Assembly: GCF_963583255.1 (NCBI RefSeq)
Contig: NC_084803.1
Location: 6,934,238 to 6,998,237, forward strand
Reading direction: 5' to 3'
DNA length: 64,000 nt
Source of the DNA: Pyrus communis
Taxonomy: Eukaryota; Streptophyta; Magnoliopsida; Rosales; Rosaceae
The translations under genes and the position numbers were made by a program. Below are positions 9,795 through 22,217 of this stretch, in pieces. How positions within the stretch are numbered: position 1 is the first letter of the stretch; every line of letters begins with the position of its first letter. Below the pieces are notes generated by a model, which was not told the origin of the DNA, did not search any database, and worked only from the letters and a program-made list of their open reading frames with translations.

Positions 9795-12213
9795 CTGAAA
9801 TTAACAATAAATTTAACAAATTGGATGATGAAAATCAAAACAAAACCACGCCTCTTCTTTACTAGGTCTTCTTAATCCTCTCCTTAATTTCACTGCAAAA
9901 TTCACACACAGGTAAAATGACCAACCAGGGTCCTTGTGGAACAAAACCCAAAACTGAAGTTCTCATCCTAATCAATTGATTCAATTTTTAACAAATACAC
10001 ATAAATATTAAAGAGCAACTTGCCATGTTGAACAAAACAAATGATTGATCAACTTAAGGAGTGTGTTTGGGAATGCTTTGGTAAGGCTAAAAGCGTTTCT
10101 AGATACCAAAATTTGAGCAGAAATAACTAAAAGTGTTATTGAATAGAATTAAATTGTAGTATCAATAGACTTCAATATAAACCATTTACCCTGAAAAGAC
10201 ACCACAACCATGAATAGAATTAAAGTGTAAGCGAACTAATATTTTGTACAATAAATATGTAAGGGATATATACATTGCAGATATACATGATGCATAAAGC
10301 CTCCCACGTTTCCGAAACGAAAACGCTGCAAATCCAATATATATAGCCAATTAATTGTTCAACTGTTAATGGATTGCTGGATATTCTTAGCTGCCTTTGT
10401 AGTTCTTGTTTGTCATATTCGAACACAACTCAGGAAAAATAAATATAAACACAAAGAGAGTAGAAGATATAAGACAATTACCTATTCAGTGAGTTCTTGG
10501 ACCTATTTAGAGTTACTGGAATGAAATGAAGCCAACTCTGCAACAGAGAAACAAACGAAAAAGTCAAAATCCAGAAATCCAAGTTTAACTCAATCAAATA
10601 TAATAACCAATGAAAGTTGCAAACTACAAATTCTCGCAATGGCATGGTCCTCGTTTCTCCATTAATCAGTAGCTAATGACCTAATGAAAAAGAACCCAAA
10701 ACAGACTGCTTAAATTATGGAAAGTGCTTATAACGCTCATGAATAACTTTCAGAGCCTGCATAGAAATGGTATAGCGCAAATAACAACAGACAATAAAAC
10801 TATGCACAGTATAACCTAAATCCGACATGTTGCATTCCACACACACACAGATATGTCTACACATATATAGATGACCCAAAGAGATTAACACCATGCAGAG
10901 GTGTGCACGCGCACACACATAAAATATACATGCATACTTAATTTTTCAGACAATAATACTTCACAACATAAGTTGCAAGCTGGGACTAATTGGTTGACTC
11001 AAACGAAATTGCTGGGTTAGAAAAAGCACAAAATAAATACAAAGACAAAACACACAAACTTGTGTTTTAATGCTCCAATACTCAATGAGAAGGCACCAGG
11101 CAAGAAGAAGCTTAAGGCTGGAAAGAAGCTTTCAAAGACAACAATCTATAAAGCAGACCACAAAAATTAGACAAAACCCAAAAACTAAACAGTAAAAAAA
11201 CCCCTAAAATGAAAAGAACAAACAAAAAAAAAAAAAAACTAAATTTGCAGAAATGTCATATAGCTTGTACCCCATCATATCCAAGTTGTACATCCTCGAG
11301 CCTTTGCGTTCATATGTGCTTCCTCAATTTTAGTGTAAACCCCCAAAATAAACTGCAAATCACAAAATTACCTACTCCAAATCGGCCGGAGAACTCACCA
11401 GGAAACCAAGGCTTTTCTGAGCTTAAAATTTCCTTCGAATTGGGACCATATTCACGATTTTTCAGCAAAAAGTCGTTGTGCTTCGTAGTTTCTGAGAGAG
11501 AGAATCGAAGAGATTTCTAACGGCTTGGTGGTTTTTGAGCTCGTTGGTGATTTCTGAGAGAAAAGGCGAGGAGAGAAAATGGAGATGGAAGCAGGGTCGA
11601 GGCTATGTCGTAGAAGCAGAATCGCTGGCTTCCATAATCATCAAGCATGACCTCACACGCACAACCCCCTACCTATCTAAACACCATTTTAGAACTCTCG
11701 ATCCTCTTCGAATAGATCGAACGATTCTAGAGACAGAGAAAGGAGGAGTAAGACGACGGAGGCGAGAGAAGGGAGACGGCGGCGAGAGGATAGGATGGAA
11801 GCGAGACCGTCGTTCTCGCGGTCTCCCTCTCTCCCTCTCTCCATCTCCATCTCAGAGGCGGCATGGCCTCCCGTCTGCCCTACAATCCCCTCACCATCTA
11901 TCCCAATCAGTCCCGACAATTAAGATGACAAAAGTACCCTCCAAACTTTTAATCAGGGCCGTCCGATCTTAACCCTAGATGGGCATTCCCATCATTTGAA
12001 CACCCAAAGGGCCGGCCTCATCAACAATTGAGGTAAGCCCAGCAAACACAGCCCAAAACGAACTAACCCAGCCGCCTTCACCATTGTGGCAATCTTGTAA
12101 ATAAACTGAAATGTCGAAAAAATACTGTTCATATGAATAGTGCGATTTTCCCTCCTACGTAATACCAACACACCTATCACAAAAGGAATAAACGTAATTG
12201 CAAATAGAAAAAC
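9795..12213. other. Intron sequence with leader-like blocks
   Basis: No open gene. The stretch about 11340-11850 read on the minus strand looks like a 5' leader (CT/GA-rich, with a GAGAGA run), possibly that of the fragment gene at 8652-9794. A CA dinucleotide run lies near 10837-10850 and a second near 10910. The remainder is AT-rich. Confidence 0.35.
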
Positions 12214-14249
12214 TTACTCCATATCCACTTCTTCAGGCATATCAGCAGTAGGCTTCATGCTTGAAACCAAGTGGGAAAGCTCAAAATCATTGGGGCAATG
12301 GAAAGGATATAATTCGTTGATAAGATTCTCAAAACTGCTTATACCACCCTCTACTCCGTCACACCACCCAACAGGAATTCCCAGTTGGACATTACGCTCG
12401 ACGACAAAAATCGAATGGGATGTAAATGCGGCACAAATGCCATAATCTCGTCTGCAGTCTCGCATTATTTGCATTATATTCCTATAAATCATCGCAAAAA
12501 CGCAAGTGTTTATATATTTATATATATAAACAACAAAAGCAGAATTTCAAGATAAAAACATTTGATGGTGCACTCACCTAATCATGAGACGAGTGTCATG
12601 CGTGTGGGCTAAACTTGGATTTGCCTTGACCCAATTAGATAGGGTGTAATCAACATCTTTAGAGATGATGAGCACCTTACCACCTTGGTCAATCCTGAAG
12701 TATGGATGGATGAAAGCGTTATCTCTATCTTCTTTTGCCATTTTATACCAAACGATAGCAACCTCTTCACTTTCGAATACATGACAGGCAGCGGGAAACT
12801 TATTTAGCTGTCCGTGAAACAAAGGAGGAGTAGAATTTTCTGTGGTCGGCCTTTTTACACCTTCAAACTTGAACTACAAATATGCATATAGAAAAAATAT
12901 TGTAGAAACTCATCCATAAAAATCACCACAGTCACCAACATGCTGATTTATTTAGTATGGCCATGAGATATATGTATATAGTGTGATAAGATGGACGCTA
13001 GCAGTATGCAAATGTAAAGTGAACATAAAACTCATTTCTTGATTTCATATAGTTGTGTAATGAGTATAATCACTAGCTAGCTGACGGTGAGATATAAGTA
13101 ATGTGAATATATATTTAAATAGAATCACTTAAAAGAAAATTTGTTTTTAAAAATAATCATTTATTGCATAAACTGGTATTACATGACCCTTTCTCTGCCT
13201 TTATAACCGCATAGCAATCTTCATCTAGCTAATGTCATGCTTGCACACTAAAGAAAGAAACTGAACAAGTACACATTCCCATATTAAAACATACAGTCGA
13301 CTAACCATTGTACAATCAGTTACTCTACAATATTGAAATCTAAACAACTCAAGGGGTATAAAATGTGAAATATTGCAAAACAACAACAACGTTATGGTTA
13401 CCTCAATTGTGTGTGGTGTATGGCTATTAGGTGTCCCATCGGAAATGTGAAATATTTGCATTCATGTGGAAATCTATTTACAACGATATGTTCAACAACT
13501 AACATATATGTGCCTATATCGTAGTCATTGGTTTCTGGTGCGAAGTTCACGGATTTGCAGAACCAGAAGGAAAGAATTGCTGTACAAAGTTAAATCAATG
13601 GTATATACTACTACAACTATTAAAATTAAAACAAAATTCAAGTTTTTGTACTGAAATTTAATTGGGTTTATGCGATAATCGCTCAAACAAATAAAATTGA
13701 TAAAATGAATTGATGATATTACCTCAAATTGTCCAGAATTGCTAACGGAGGGGATGAACTTTGCAATGTGAAGGGATACATCATTGTCATTGTTAATTAA
13801 GTATTTAGTAACTTCTGTAGAAACTTCAATTACATCTTCATGTTCCACGTTGAAGGACTCCTTTTTGTGTTTAATCAGAAGCGTACAAACACATTGTTCT
13901 GAAATTACAAAACAACAATAAAATGAAGATGTAATTGAAAGGGGTTAATTTGCAATACTAATTTTGATCAACGAAAAAAAAAAATCTATCAAGAGACAGT
14001 AAAATAGTAAAACAACTTAATTTCTTTAAAAAAAATTGTGAAAAAATTTCATGAAATTTTGTTAAAGATGGAAAAGAAAGGGGTTAATAAAACTATGATA
14101 TTGTTTTAACATTAACTCAGGTTGATCTTGATCACCAGCATTAATAAAACGAATGACTTCAACTTGCGCAAGCAAATGATTAAATTAGACGTAAGCCAAG
14201 TAACCATATCAAAAAAGCAATGATAATCAAACTAACCTCTTCTTTTCAT
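12214..14249 (-). CDS. Open 5' part of the kinase-like gene (250 codons if the fourth exon reads through)
   Basis: Exons 14249-14237, 13898-13723, 12873-12578 and 12481-12214 join without a stop: 13+176+296+268 nt give 251 codons including TAA. That TAA lies inside a good donor (GA|GTAAGT), so this short form appears only if the last intron is retained; otherwise reading continues into the KEN exon. The start ATG at 14249 (MKRR) is uncertain: upstream codons in the same frame stay open for a short way before a TGA. No signal peptide or membrane span is visible, unlike classical IRE1, so the protein would be cytosolic or nuclear. Product unrecognised with certainty; best read as a degenerate kinase lobe. 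Confidence 0.5.
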
Positions 14250-14673
14250 ATGAAGTAGAATCTGTTCTTTATTTTGCCTTTGTGAAGAATGCAACTTTCA
14301 CCCTCTACACACAAAATGCATGCATTGAAAATGGTCAGCAACAATATCAAAACTATACATATACGGTATTGTATATGTATCCTGGAATATATTGTATATG
14401 TATCATATACTATATTGTATATGAATTTGGACATAAGGTATAAAGATTTACTAACATAATTAAGCTTAAATTTATCAAAAAAGTAATTACAAATTGAAAT
14501 CAAACGATATTATAGTTGTTAAAAAAATCTGGCTAAATTTTACAAATAGCATTATAAATTGCTAATAAAAAATAACACTACTGAAAATACTCACTACTCA
14601 AATCTGCAATCCTATTAAAAACACATCACTAAAAATTAACTCCAAGGAAAGGGGGATTAGCAAATTATACCTT

Positions 14674-14851
14674 TTAAAGACTTGAAATTGTTTTATCTAT
14701 ATCTTGAGCTGGCCCCGCTAGATTTGAATCCTCAGTTGACTTAGAGGGAGGACAGACATGAAAATAAGTCATCTTGCAAGCAGAGACTAAATGCTTTTTT
14801 ATCCTTTTGATCACCCAGGTTGTTATTCGACTCAAGAAATCCTGAAAGCAA
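14674..14851 (-). other. Exon-like block with short open frame
   Basis: A TTTCAG acceptor precedes position 14851 on the minus strand. The frame reads DFLSRITTWVIKRIKKHL and ends at a stop near 14674. Upstream, an exon ending AATATCAAG|GTAGG near 14937 joins it in phase (DFSSSYNIK). I see no ATG for it; it may be leader of the kinase-like gene containing an upstream open frame. Confidence 0.3.
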
Positions 14852-14878
14852 CCACGCAATTAAATTAAGACCACAATG

Positions 14879-15045
14879 CACTAAAAATATCCCAAACGAT
14901 CCCAAATTTTGGAACTGCTTTAAACCAACCTACCTTGATATTATAGCTGCTTGAGAAATCTTCTTCAACCTGAGAGAAGCAGAAAAAGAGTGCCACCCGT
15001 CCCCTTCCTTTCTACGACGGCGGACACTCGTACAGAAGGGGTAAA
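14879..15045 (-). repeat. Duplicated leader block, copy 1
   Basis: Matches 16577-16905, which has an extra segment of about 155 bp inside. Shared landmarks are CCCAAACGATCCCAAATTT, a GAGAAATCTTCTTCAA run and an AGAGAAGCAGAAA...GGCGGACAC end. In both copies the minus strand shows a splice donor GTAGGTTGGTTTAAAG after a short exon. Confidence 0.7.
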
Positions 15046-15524
15046 TCCGTGATTTTACTATACAATACATAAAAAAAAGTTGAGAATTGTTAGCAAATGA
15101 AGGGTAATTACGTCAATCAACTAACACTCTTGAGTCTAAATAAAATGGCAGCATGAGATCACAAAAAGGTTTTGAAGCAAGGCACCATTTATTAAACTTC
15201 GAATCATATAAAAGAGAAACTTAACTCTCCTGAAAGATGAAACTATAGTATTGTCATCATTGACTTAATTAACTAAATAATCAGAAATGCTAAGTAGCGT
15301 GTCAAAGAACCATTTGAACGTTGAGCACACTTATTAGTAGCCTAGAGATGGTAAAGCAGGTTTCCATATGAAGCAAAAGAGAAGTTCAAAACTACTTAAC
15401 CCGTCGTGAATAAAAGCCTACACACACTGAGGGAATAGCCAAAACTCTCAATACCATCTGCATCCATTTATCAAAACGTTTTTTGTTTGTCCTAATAAGC
15501 AAGCCTCAAAGGAAAAAACTAAAA

Positions 15525-15863
15525 TTATTTACCTTGAGCACAAAGGGCTTCGAAAGCTGCACACAAAAGCCCGAAGAAATGTAGAGCAACATCTCCTGAA
15601 ACAAAAAACAGAAGCAAATCATACACTCAGGCGACGAATCTAACGATATAAACAGAACACCCAAAATTAGATAAACAAAATTCATACGCAAATTCCATCT
15701 GAATATCGAAAGTTGTCAGCGAGATTCTATCACCTATGCAAATATCTCCATCATCATCACATTCAAATCAACTTTAGTTAATTGAATTAACTTTAATAAT
15801 TGTAATAGGAAGTAATGATTATGTCCAACCTTCGGGACAACATTTGTAGGCTATATCTGCAAA
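15525..15863. repeat. Long direct repeat, copy 2
   Basis: Perfect copy of 1-339. It contains the second 63-nt exon-like unit at 15533-15595, with TTTCAG acceptor and GTAAAT donor on the minus strand. Confidence 0.9.
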
Positions 15864-16008
15864 AAAGTACTAAAAAAGTAGAAAAACTCACCAACGAACG
15901 CCAGACGTTAAAAAAAGGGACCCTGATAAAATCGAAAAACCAACAAAATTCGTATCAACAGAAGATAAGATAAGGTGTAATAATGAGGCTACGTACCTTA
16001 TTATATAC

Positions 16009-16071
16009 CTTGAGCACAAAGTGGTTCCAACGTTGCATACGAAAGCCCCAAAATTCCAACATGACCATCTT
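16009..16071 (-). other. 63-nt exon-like unit, diverged copy 3
   Basis: Same length, acceptor and donor placement as the units at 9-71 and 15533-15595, and all 21 codons open: KMVMLEFWGF... ending FVLK. The conserved positions are M at 2, GF at 9-10 and FVLK at the end. Preservation of length and frame hints at former coding use. Confidence 0.45.
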
Positions 16072-16576
16072 CTGAAACTGAAAATCAAATCAGATCAGAT
16101 ACCACACTCAACATCCATGCGCATACACAAAACCCCCAAAAGTATAAACGCAAAATTTAAACACAAAACCCCCAAAATTATAAAATCAAAATATAATGTA
16201 CTACCCCTTCTCTCCCGTTTTTCTCTCACCCTCTGCAAATCACCTACCTCCGTCTCTCCCTATACACTCCCTACCTCCCTCATTAAATCAAAACTCTCAA
16301 ACCCAATTCAATGCCTCATTAGAACCCATACAGAATCTAATTAATTTTTTACCCAAACAAAGAATTCAATTTTTAATGTTTTAAAATTGAAGAAAACAAA
16401 ACCCACAGCTTTGGGGGAAAAAAAAAAACCTCCCAAATGCAGGATTCAAAGAACTTACCAGAAAACATTAGCCTTTTTGGCTAAAAATCATCTTCAATCC
16501 AAATCAAAAGGCTGAATAAGCTTAAACTGCTTCCGGTTTTTTTCAGCGAGCCAAGATTTGTCAGGGACAGAAAAAC

Positions 16577-16905
16577 CTAAAAATATCCCAAACGATCCCA
16601 AATTTAGGAACTGCTTTAAACCAACCTACCATGAAATTATAGCCGCTTGAGAAATCTTCTTCAAATCAGAACAGAAGAAGCAGAACAGACTGCCTTTCTT
16701 GAAAAATCCAAAATTTGAGTGTAATGAGAGAGTAAATGAGGTGTGGGAGAGACTGAGAGAGCAATTAGTGGGGTGTAATGATGAGTCTGATGGATTGGTT
16801 GGGTGACGGAAACCAAAGGAGAATTCTAGAGATCCACCCGAGAGAAGCAGAAAGAGTGCCGCATGTCCCCTTTCTTTCCACGATGGCGGACACGCGTAGA
16901 TAAGG
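16577..16905 (-). repeat. Duplicated leader block, copy 2
   Basis: Second copy of the 14879-15045 block, probably the older or outer promoter-proximal exon of the kinase-like gene. It carries a donor after GCTATAATTTCATG on the minus strand. Confidence 0.65.
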
Positions 16906-17989
16906 GTTTAAAAAATTAAGAAAAGACCAAAAGAAAGACTCCAGAGGAATGGGTGAATATAAAGGGCAATTTCGGAATTTTACTGTACAAAAAAGACAAA
17001 AAGTAGTGGCTGAAGACTAACTTGAGGGGCGTTTTGGTCCGCACACTGCCCTAGAACAGTAACCAGATGTTTGGGTTTTAGTATATATAAATTTGCTCTA
17101 AGTTACCAATTTATCTTTGGTCTTCAATCGTTGTATAGAATTTTCGTTGTAACTCCAAATTTCGTTATGCATGGGCTTTTCATTCGTAACATTAAGTACT
17201 TCGAGAATATGTGTGTTTCTAGGTCAAGCTTAAACAACAATTAATTAGGCACGAGGCCCAATAAGAAAATATTAACAAAGACATGTCTACTTGCCACTTA
17301 CTTAACGCCTCGAATAAGCCATAAATATCATTGTTTGCAGCTTGCAATAATAATGACAACTCATGATATGTCTCAAGAAACAAGTAATGAATTCCAGAGA
17401 GTACAAAATTATTATTTTGCTTCTTATTGGGAAATGTGCGTAAATTACAAGTGCAGGCTTATAAAATACAGACCCACATGAGCATAACAACGCCAGCCCA
17501 ATCCCCCTGACCAGGGCCAACATCTGGTACCCATATGTTGCAGAACCATTCATATCCCAATATGTTGTTTCTTAAAACCAAAAATGCTTATCACTAACGA
17601 CAGGAAAAAATAATAATAATAAACGAAAGAATAGGAGAACATAGAAATTGGAAAAAGTAAAGAAAGGAAGCTCTCCATAGTAGATATGATTTCTTATTTT
17701 CAAGTATTTGATTGCAGTCAATTGCATGTACGAGTGACGGCTAACCGTTGATTAATACAGAGCTTTAACGCATCAATAATCAGTCACTTAATTCAATAGT
17801 AGCATCCATCTTACTTCCGATGCTTTAACAATACAAAATAGTACATGTGAGAACATATTAACTGATTTTTAACAAGATATTTACAAAGATACACGCACAC
17901 ACACATATCTGTATTTACTCGTTACACTTGATCTTCGACTAGAAAGGATGCAATCCTGAAGATGCTTTTGAGACCGAAATAATTTTCGA
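16906..17989. other. Intergenic
   Basis: No gene seen. It separates the upstream end of the leader repeats from the 3' end of the AGD14-like gene, whose untranslated tail should occupy the last few hundred bases. Confidence 0.4.
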
Positions 17990-20900
17990 TCATCCAAATG
18001 GGTTTCCTCTCATTGGAGAAAAAGTTTCTGAGCTGCTGCTGGGTGCTGGGTATTTGACGCTTGGTTGCCGAAACGGTTGCTGAGTTGTGGTTAGGGATCC
18101 AAAAGCAGCTTCGTCCTTGCCAAAGCCGCCAACTCCTTGCGGTCTGCAACGATGACATTAAATGAAAGTTAACAAATTAGACATAATCGCAGACGAAATT
18201 TGTGAATATCATGCACGTTGGTCCATTCATGCAAAACAAAAACGTAAGAGGAAGCAAGACATGGTGTTCTGATAGCATATGCTCTGCAAAATATAGGGAA
18301 GACGACAATGGCGGAGCTATCAAGGGCTGCCAATGTCGAGCAAACTTGCCTCCAGATAATATGGTACAAAGGAGATAGTTAAGAACGATAATTTACCTTA
18401 AAAATTGCACATTATTAGGTAATTGATGCCCCAAGTACGACCCTGAGATGATAGTATTAGACATAATACAAGACAAGAAGCCAAGAAAGAAAGTTGACAT
18501 GAAACATAAGGTAACAAAGTGAATTTACTTGGAGAGAAAGCATTTGCGAAGGAAGGCGAGTGTGAAGGCATCATCATGGATTCATTAGTTGGAGACTGGG
18601 GTGTCTTAAACTGCGACATAGTAGGAAGGCTCGAAGCATGCATCAAGCCTGGTACTGGCACGTTATGCAGAGCTCCTTGCAATGAAGACATGGAAGGAAA
18701 CTACACGACGACAATATGTGAAGGTTAAAAGGTGAATGCCATAGATCTGAACTTTTATTTCGTGATAAGAAAACTAAGAGCATAAACTTTAAACTTTGCA
18801 AAAAAGAGAGAACACGATATACGAGATATCAATTGAATGTTGTGCGTACATGTGTGGAAGTTACTAGACTTTTTTCTTCATCAAGATCAAAAGGGTTTTT
18901 GGGTTTTGCTGGACCCGGAAATACTGGAGCAGGCTGTAAATGAAAATAACATGTCAATACCCTCCATATTGTATGCAGAAATTAATACACAACATACTCA
19001 GATTTGTAATTTTTTACGCATTATATACCGTCGCGGTAGGGTAATACTGCATGCTGTACCCCATTCCATGAGCTGGAGCAGTATGCCAGCCTGAAGCTTG
19101 TCCAGGAGCTGATGAGTAACTTGCAGTAAAAAGGTCCTGCAGAGAATTTAACAAAAGACAATCAAGAAACTTACCGGAAAAACTGCATATGTATGAAGCA
19201 AATAACATAATTTCATACCGCTGGGAGTTCCTTTCGCATACTAGAATTCATTTCCACTTGGGATTTAGCTCCACTGCCACTGTCGGTGTGTTCAGCTGGA
19301 TTTAACATAGATTGAGATGATTTTTCAGCAGGAATACTGAAAGATCTTTGTATGCTTGGTTCCAGTGACAAATTCCTTAACTGCATATGTATATACATTA
19401 AGCAACAAGGTAAGCAAGTCGCGTAGCAGATAAGAAAATTAAAAATTATCATTCGAATTCATGAATTGAGAGTAATTAATTAAGGAGAAAGCGATTCTCA
19501 TCTTACCTCACCATTTGAAGCTCCAACTCCATAATTGACATGATGTGAAGTAGAACCACTATCCGCAGCGAAGGATATAGAGGACTGATCTTGCTGTGTA
19601 CTTAGTACTAACTGCTTCTCATCAGTTGCTTTTACAGTGGTGTCGCCACCAAAAATAGCAAGATCTTGCACAGGACCTGCATCAGTAGGTTGTGCTGCCA
19701 CAGTGGTACTAGTCAATGTAGATGTAGATGCATTACTTGTATTAAGTAATGTTGGCATCTGCTCTGCAGTTGCAGCTGGGGAAGCACCATCAGGGGGCAT
19801 GGTGTTTATGCCCGCAGTTGAGGGAGCACCATCATTGCGTGGTGTCTCAGATGCATTACTCACAGGAACAGATGAGGGACTTGCCAATTCAAATAGCAAA
19901 GATTCCAGAGGGTCTGCATTTGGAACCGCAGTTGGAACCTGAGGTGCCTTCTCCGTTGAAGATGATTCAAATGAGGCCCAGTTGTTATCATTATTGGGTA
20001 CAGGTGTTTGTTCCAATTGCGATTCTGCAGCATGTGGGGGCTCAGAATCAGTATTGAAATCAATCAAGCTTAATACTTTTTGTTCCGCCGCATTCCCAAC
20101 ATGGCCACCAGTAGATTTAGTTTTCTACAAAGAAAACCACAAACTATAAGTGCATATTTTTCTTGAAAACCGTCTACAAAAAGAGTAGTAGGAAGCTTGA
20201 TAAACTTTTTGGTAAGGTTGGCCTTTCTACGCCATTTAAGTGTCCAGGTGCACGGATCTCACAAAAATAAATTGATAGACAGCATTGTAAGAATTTAGAT
20301 TCAGGATCTCCTGTACATAGAACCCTCCCCTAGCCACCCGAAAGAGGAACCACTATGTGCATGACCACTTATGTCCATGTGAGGGAATGCTAAAGCAGTA
20401 CATATAGAGTAGGGACATATAGAATAGGGAAAAGTACCCATTGTTCTACGCCAACAGAAACCAAAACATGCTTAAAAAAATACTACGGAAATAAGAATGT
20501 GCATAACAAATAATGGGTCTCATGAAGGAGAAGTGCATTACAACCGCATAAAAAAAATAAATTAAAAAAAAAAAAAAAAAAAAACCTATACTTCAAAGAA
20601 CTAACCATCATAACGTAAGCAGCTACCCACCTGATTATGAGCAGAACCATCAGTATCCTTCTGATTTGCTGTGGACCTTTCACCAACCTGCGGAGGAGGC
20701 ACATTTTCCCCTATTTTATCTTTAACAGGGGGCGCAACAGGAGAACGGGAGCTTTCTGCGGTCTTATTATTGTCTGGTGTCCTGCTTTGGACCTTGTATT
20801 CTCCACTTGAGGATCCTCGTTTTTCTGCCCGAATCCTATTATCAACTATCTCAAAACGTAGAGGAGCTTTCTTAAAACCACCACTTCTTGAATTTTCTGG

Positions 20901-22197
20901 AGAATATTGAGGACTTCTTCTTTCATCATAGTAATATCTTAAATTTCTTCCACTTGGACTATAACTATAACTCCGTTCCAACCTGTTATCATCATGGAAG
21001 CTCCTGGATCCAGTATGATGTCCACCAACCCTCCGATTATCATCAGACCCCTCAATGCTCTGTATTAAATAAATAAGAATCTTTAACTGGAAGCAACCAA
21101 CAAGAATCGCATCACTACAGAATTAAAATGAGGTCTATATTTGTAGTGCTTGCTGCTGTTGATATTGTATGCAAATCAGGAATGACCAAGTTCTCCACAA
21201 GACAAAAGTAGTATCATACGAAATAGAAATGTATTGAATAGGCAATTCTAAAATAAATGGCTCACCAATTGCAGCCTTGGGAGCTTGTTGCCACTCCTCT
21301 CACTAGTGTTGATACTCCTCGTGCCGACACTCCTCTCACCAGTGTATTTTCTATCAATGTATACATGCTTGATAAAACTCCTGAGTCCATGAAGATTACT
21401 GCAAAGTAGTATGTGAATTAGAAAACATCCGATATGAAGTATTCCATACTACAAAGAGATACATGCTTAATCACCTGGCATCAGGGTAAGAATGGTACTG
21501 AGGATCCCAATCTTTAAAATAAATTTGTCTAACTCTCTGTAAATGAACGCTTTAGTAAGAATGTTAGTGGATGAGAAAGAATGATAGTGAGACAAATGAA
21601 TGTACATGCTCACCTCGTTTCCCCCTGCTTGAAGTGCACTAACTTCTTCTGCATTAAATTTGGCCATTGACACTGATTTTACTCGGTGAGTGAACTCCCG
21701 ACTGGACGATTTGAAAATCTTAATTGGTCAGCACTGAGAAGATGCAAAATCAAAACAATCCCACGCAGAACTTATGATCAAAACCAGACATGACTACTTA
21801 CTGTACTCCACTACAATTTGTACAGACGAATGTCATGAAGGTGGTGCAAACATATTGTGGTCCCTGCACAATGAATACATGTTTAAAGGAAAACTTCATA
21901 TATTCACTCCGCAAGAATCTTCTCATATATCCTTCTAAGCACATGGGCGTGCATTTACGGATTTCGAATATTAATTGGCAGGTATTAATAAATACAGTGT
22001 TTTGCTGCTTCCACTAGTACAATGCTGCAGATGAAGAACCATTAATGATGCCTGTAGTTTCACTTATTTGGGCACAATATAACAAGAAGACGCCATACCA
22101 AGCTATTGCAGTTGATGCATCTTTTATTCTCGGGAAGTTTCAAAAGACTGCGAATTGTTCTTTCGATTTTCTCATCTTCCTTCGACCCTTTTCCCAT
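17990..22197 (-). CDS. AGD14: AGD14-like ArfGAP (AGFG/HRB type)
   Basis: ADP-ribosylation-factor GTPase activator expected to act in vesicle budding. Thirteen coding exons: 22197-22099, 21863-21802, 21701-21614, 21536-21475, 21398-21266, 21059-20631, 20124-19507, 19380-19219, 19136-19029, 18933-18850, 18700-18529, 18442-18397, 18143-17990. They sum to 2217 nt (738 residues), every phase agreeing. The zinc finger is C27-x2-C30-x16-C47-x2-C50, followed by VHR with the arginine finger R55 and FTHRVKSVSMAKF, the AGFG signature. The rest is a low-complexity Ser/Thr/Pro/Gln tail with an NPFD motif and a C-terminal NPFG, typical EH-domain ligands. Start chosen because MGKGSKEDEK leads straight into the conserved CINCNSL. 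A leader intron (22218-23022) precedes it. Confidence 0.9.
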
Positions 22198-22217
22198 TTC
22201 TCAGAAAATTATGAAAC

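Larger units (their letters stand above)
5254..14249 (-). pseudogene. Divergent kinase-KEN (IRE1/RNase L-like) gene, frameshifted in the KEN exon
   Basis: Six predicted coding exons: 14249-14237, 13898-13723, 12873-12578, 12481-12218, 5786-5482 and 5361-5254. All have normal acceptors and donors. The first five junction phases agree, the fourth exon ending at ATGGA|GTAAGT. The protein shows a kinase N-lobe-like segment (HPYFRID...GGKVLIISKDVDYTL), a C-lobe end with LLSHPW (compare the conserved LSHP-FW of IRE1), then an LDWKQNF...TFVANF segment and NSFPEFMAIHL, which resembles the SRFPKLL end of KEN domains. The fifth exon enters in one frame, which stops at 5699-5701, but must leave in another, whose upstream stop is at 5764-5766. 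One base is therefore out of register between them. IRE1 normally couples ER stress to RNA cleavage; here glycine-loop and catalytic kinase motifs are not visible. Family assignment is inference from remembered motifs. The whole could be about 387 residues if the shift were an assembly error. Confidence 0.5.

Noticed and set aside
13400..13461. Extra coding exon (MQIFHISDGTPNSHT) between the first kinase-like exons
   Set aside because: It has a good donor but no in-frame acceptor; joining 13723 directly to 12873 keeps the frame. Left out of the model, though it may be an alternative start.
1..15863. Two identical 339-bp repeats as LTRs of a 15.5-kb retrotransposon
   Set aside because: They lack TG...CA ends, there is no primer-binding site or pol reading frame between them, and they contain a spliced-exon signature.
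21802..21863. Loss of function in the AGD14 zinc finger because a methionine stands where I recall tryptophan in Arabidopsis
   Set aside because: The position is not a zinc ligand or the arginine finger, and animal AGFG1 has another residue there.
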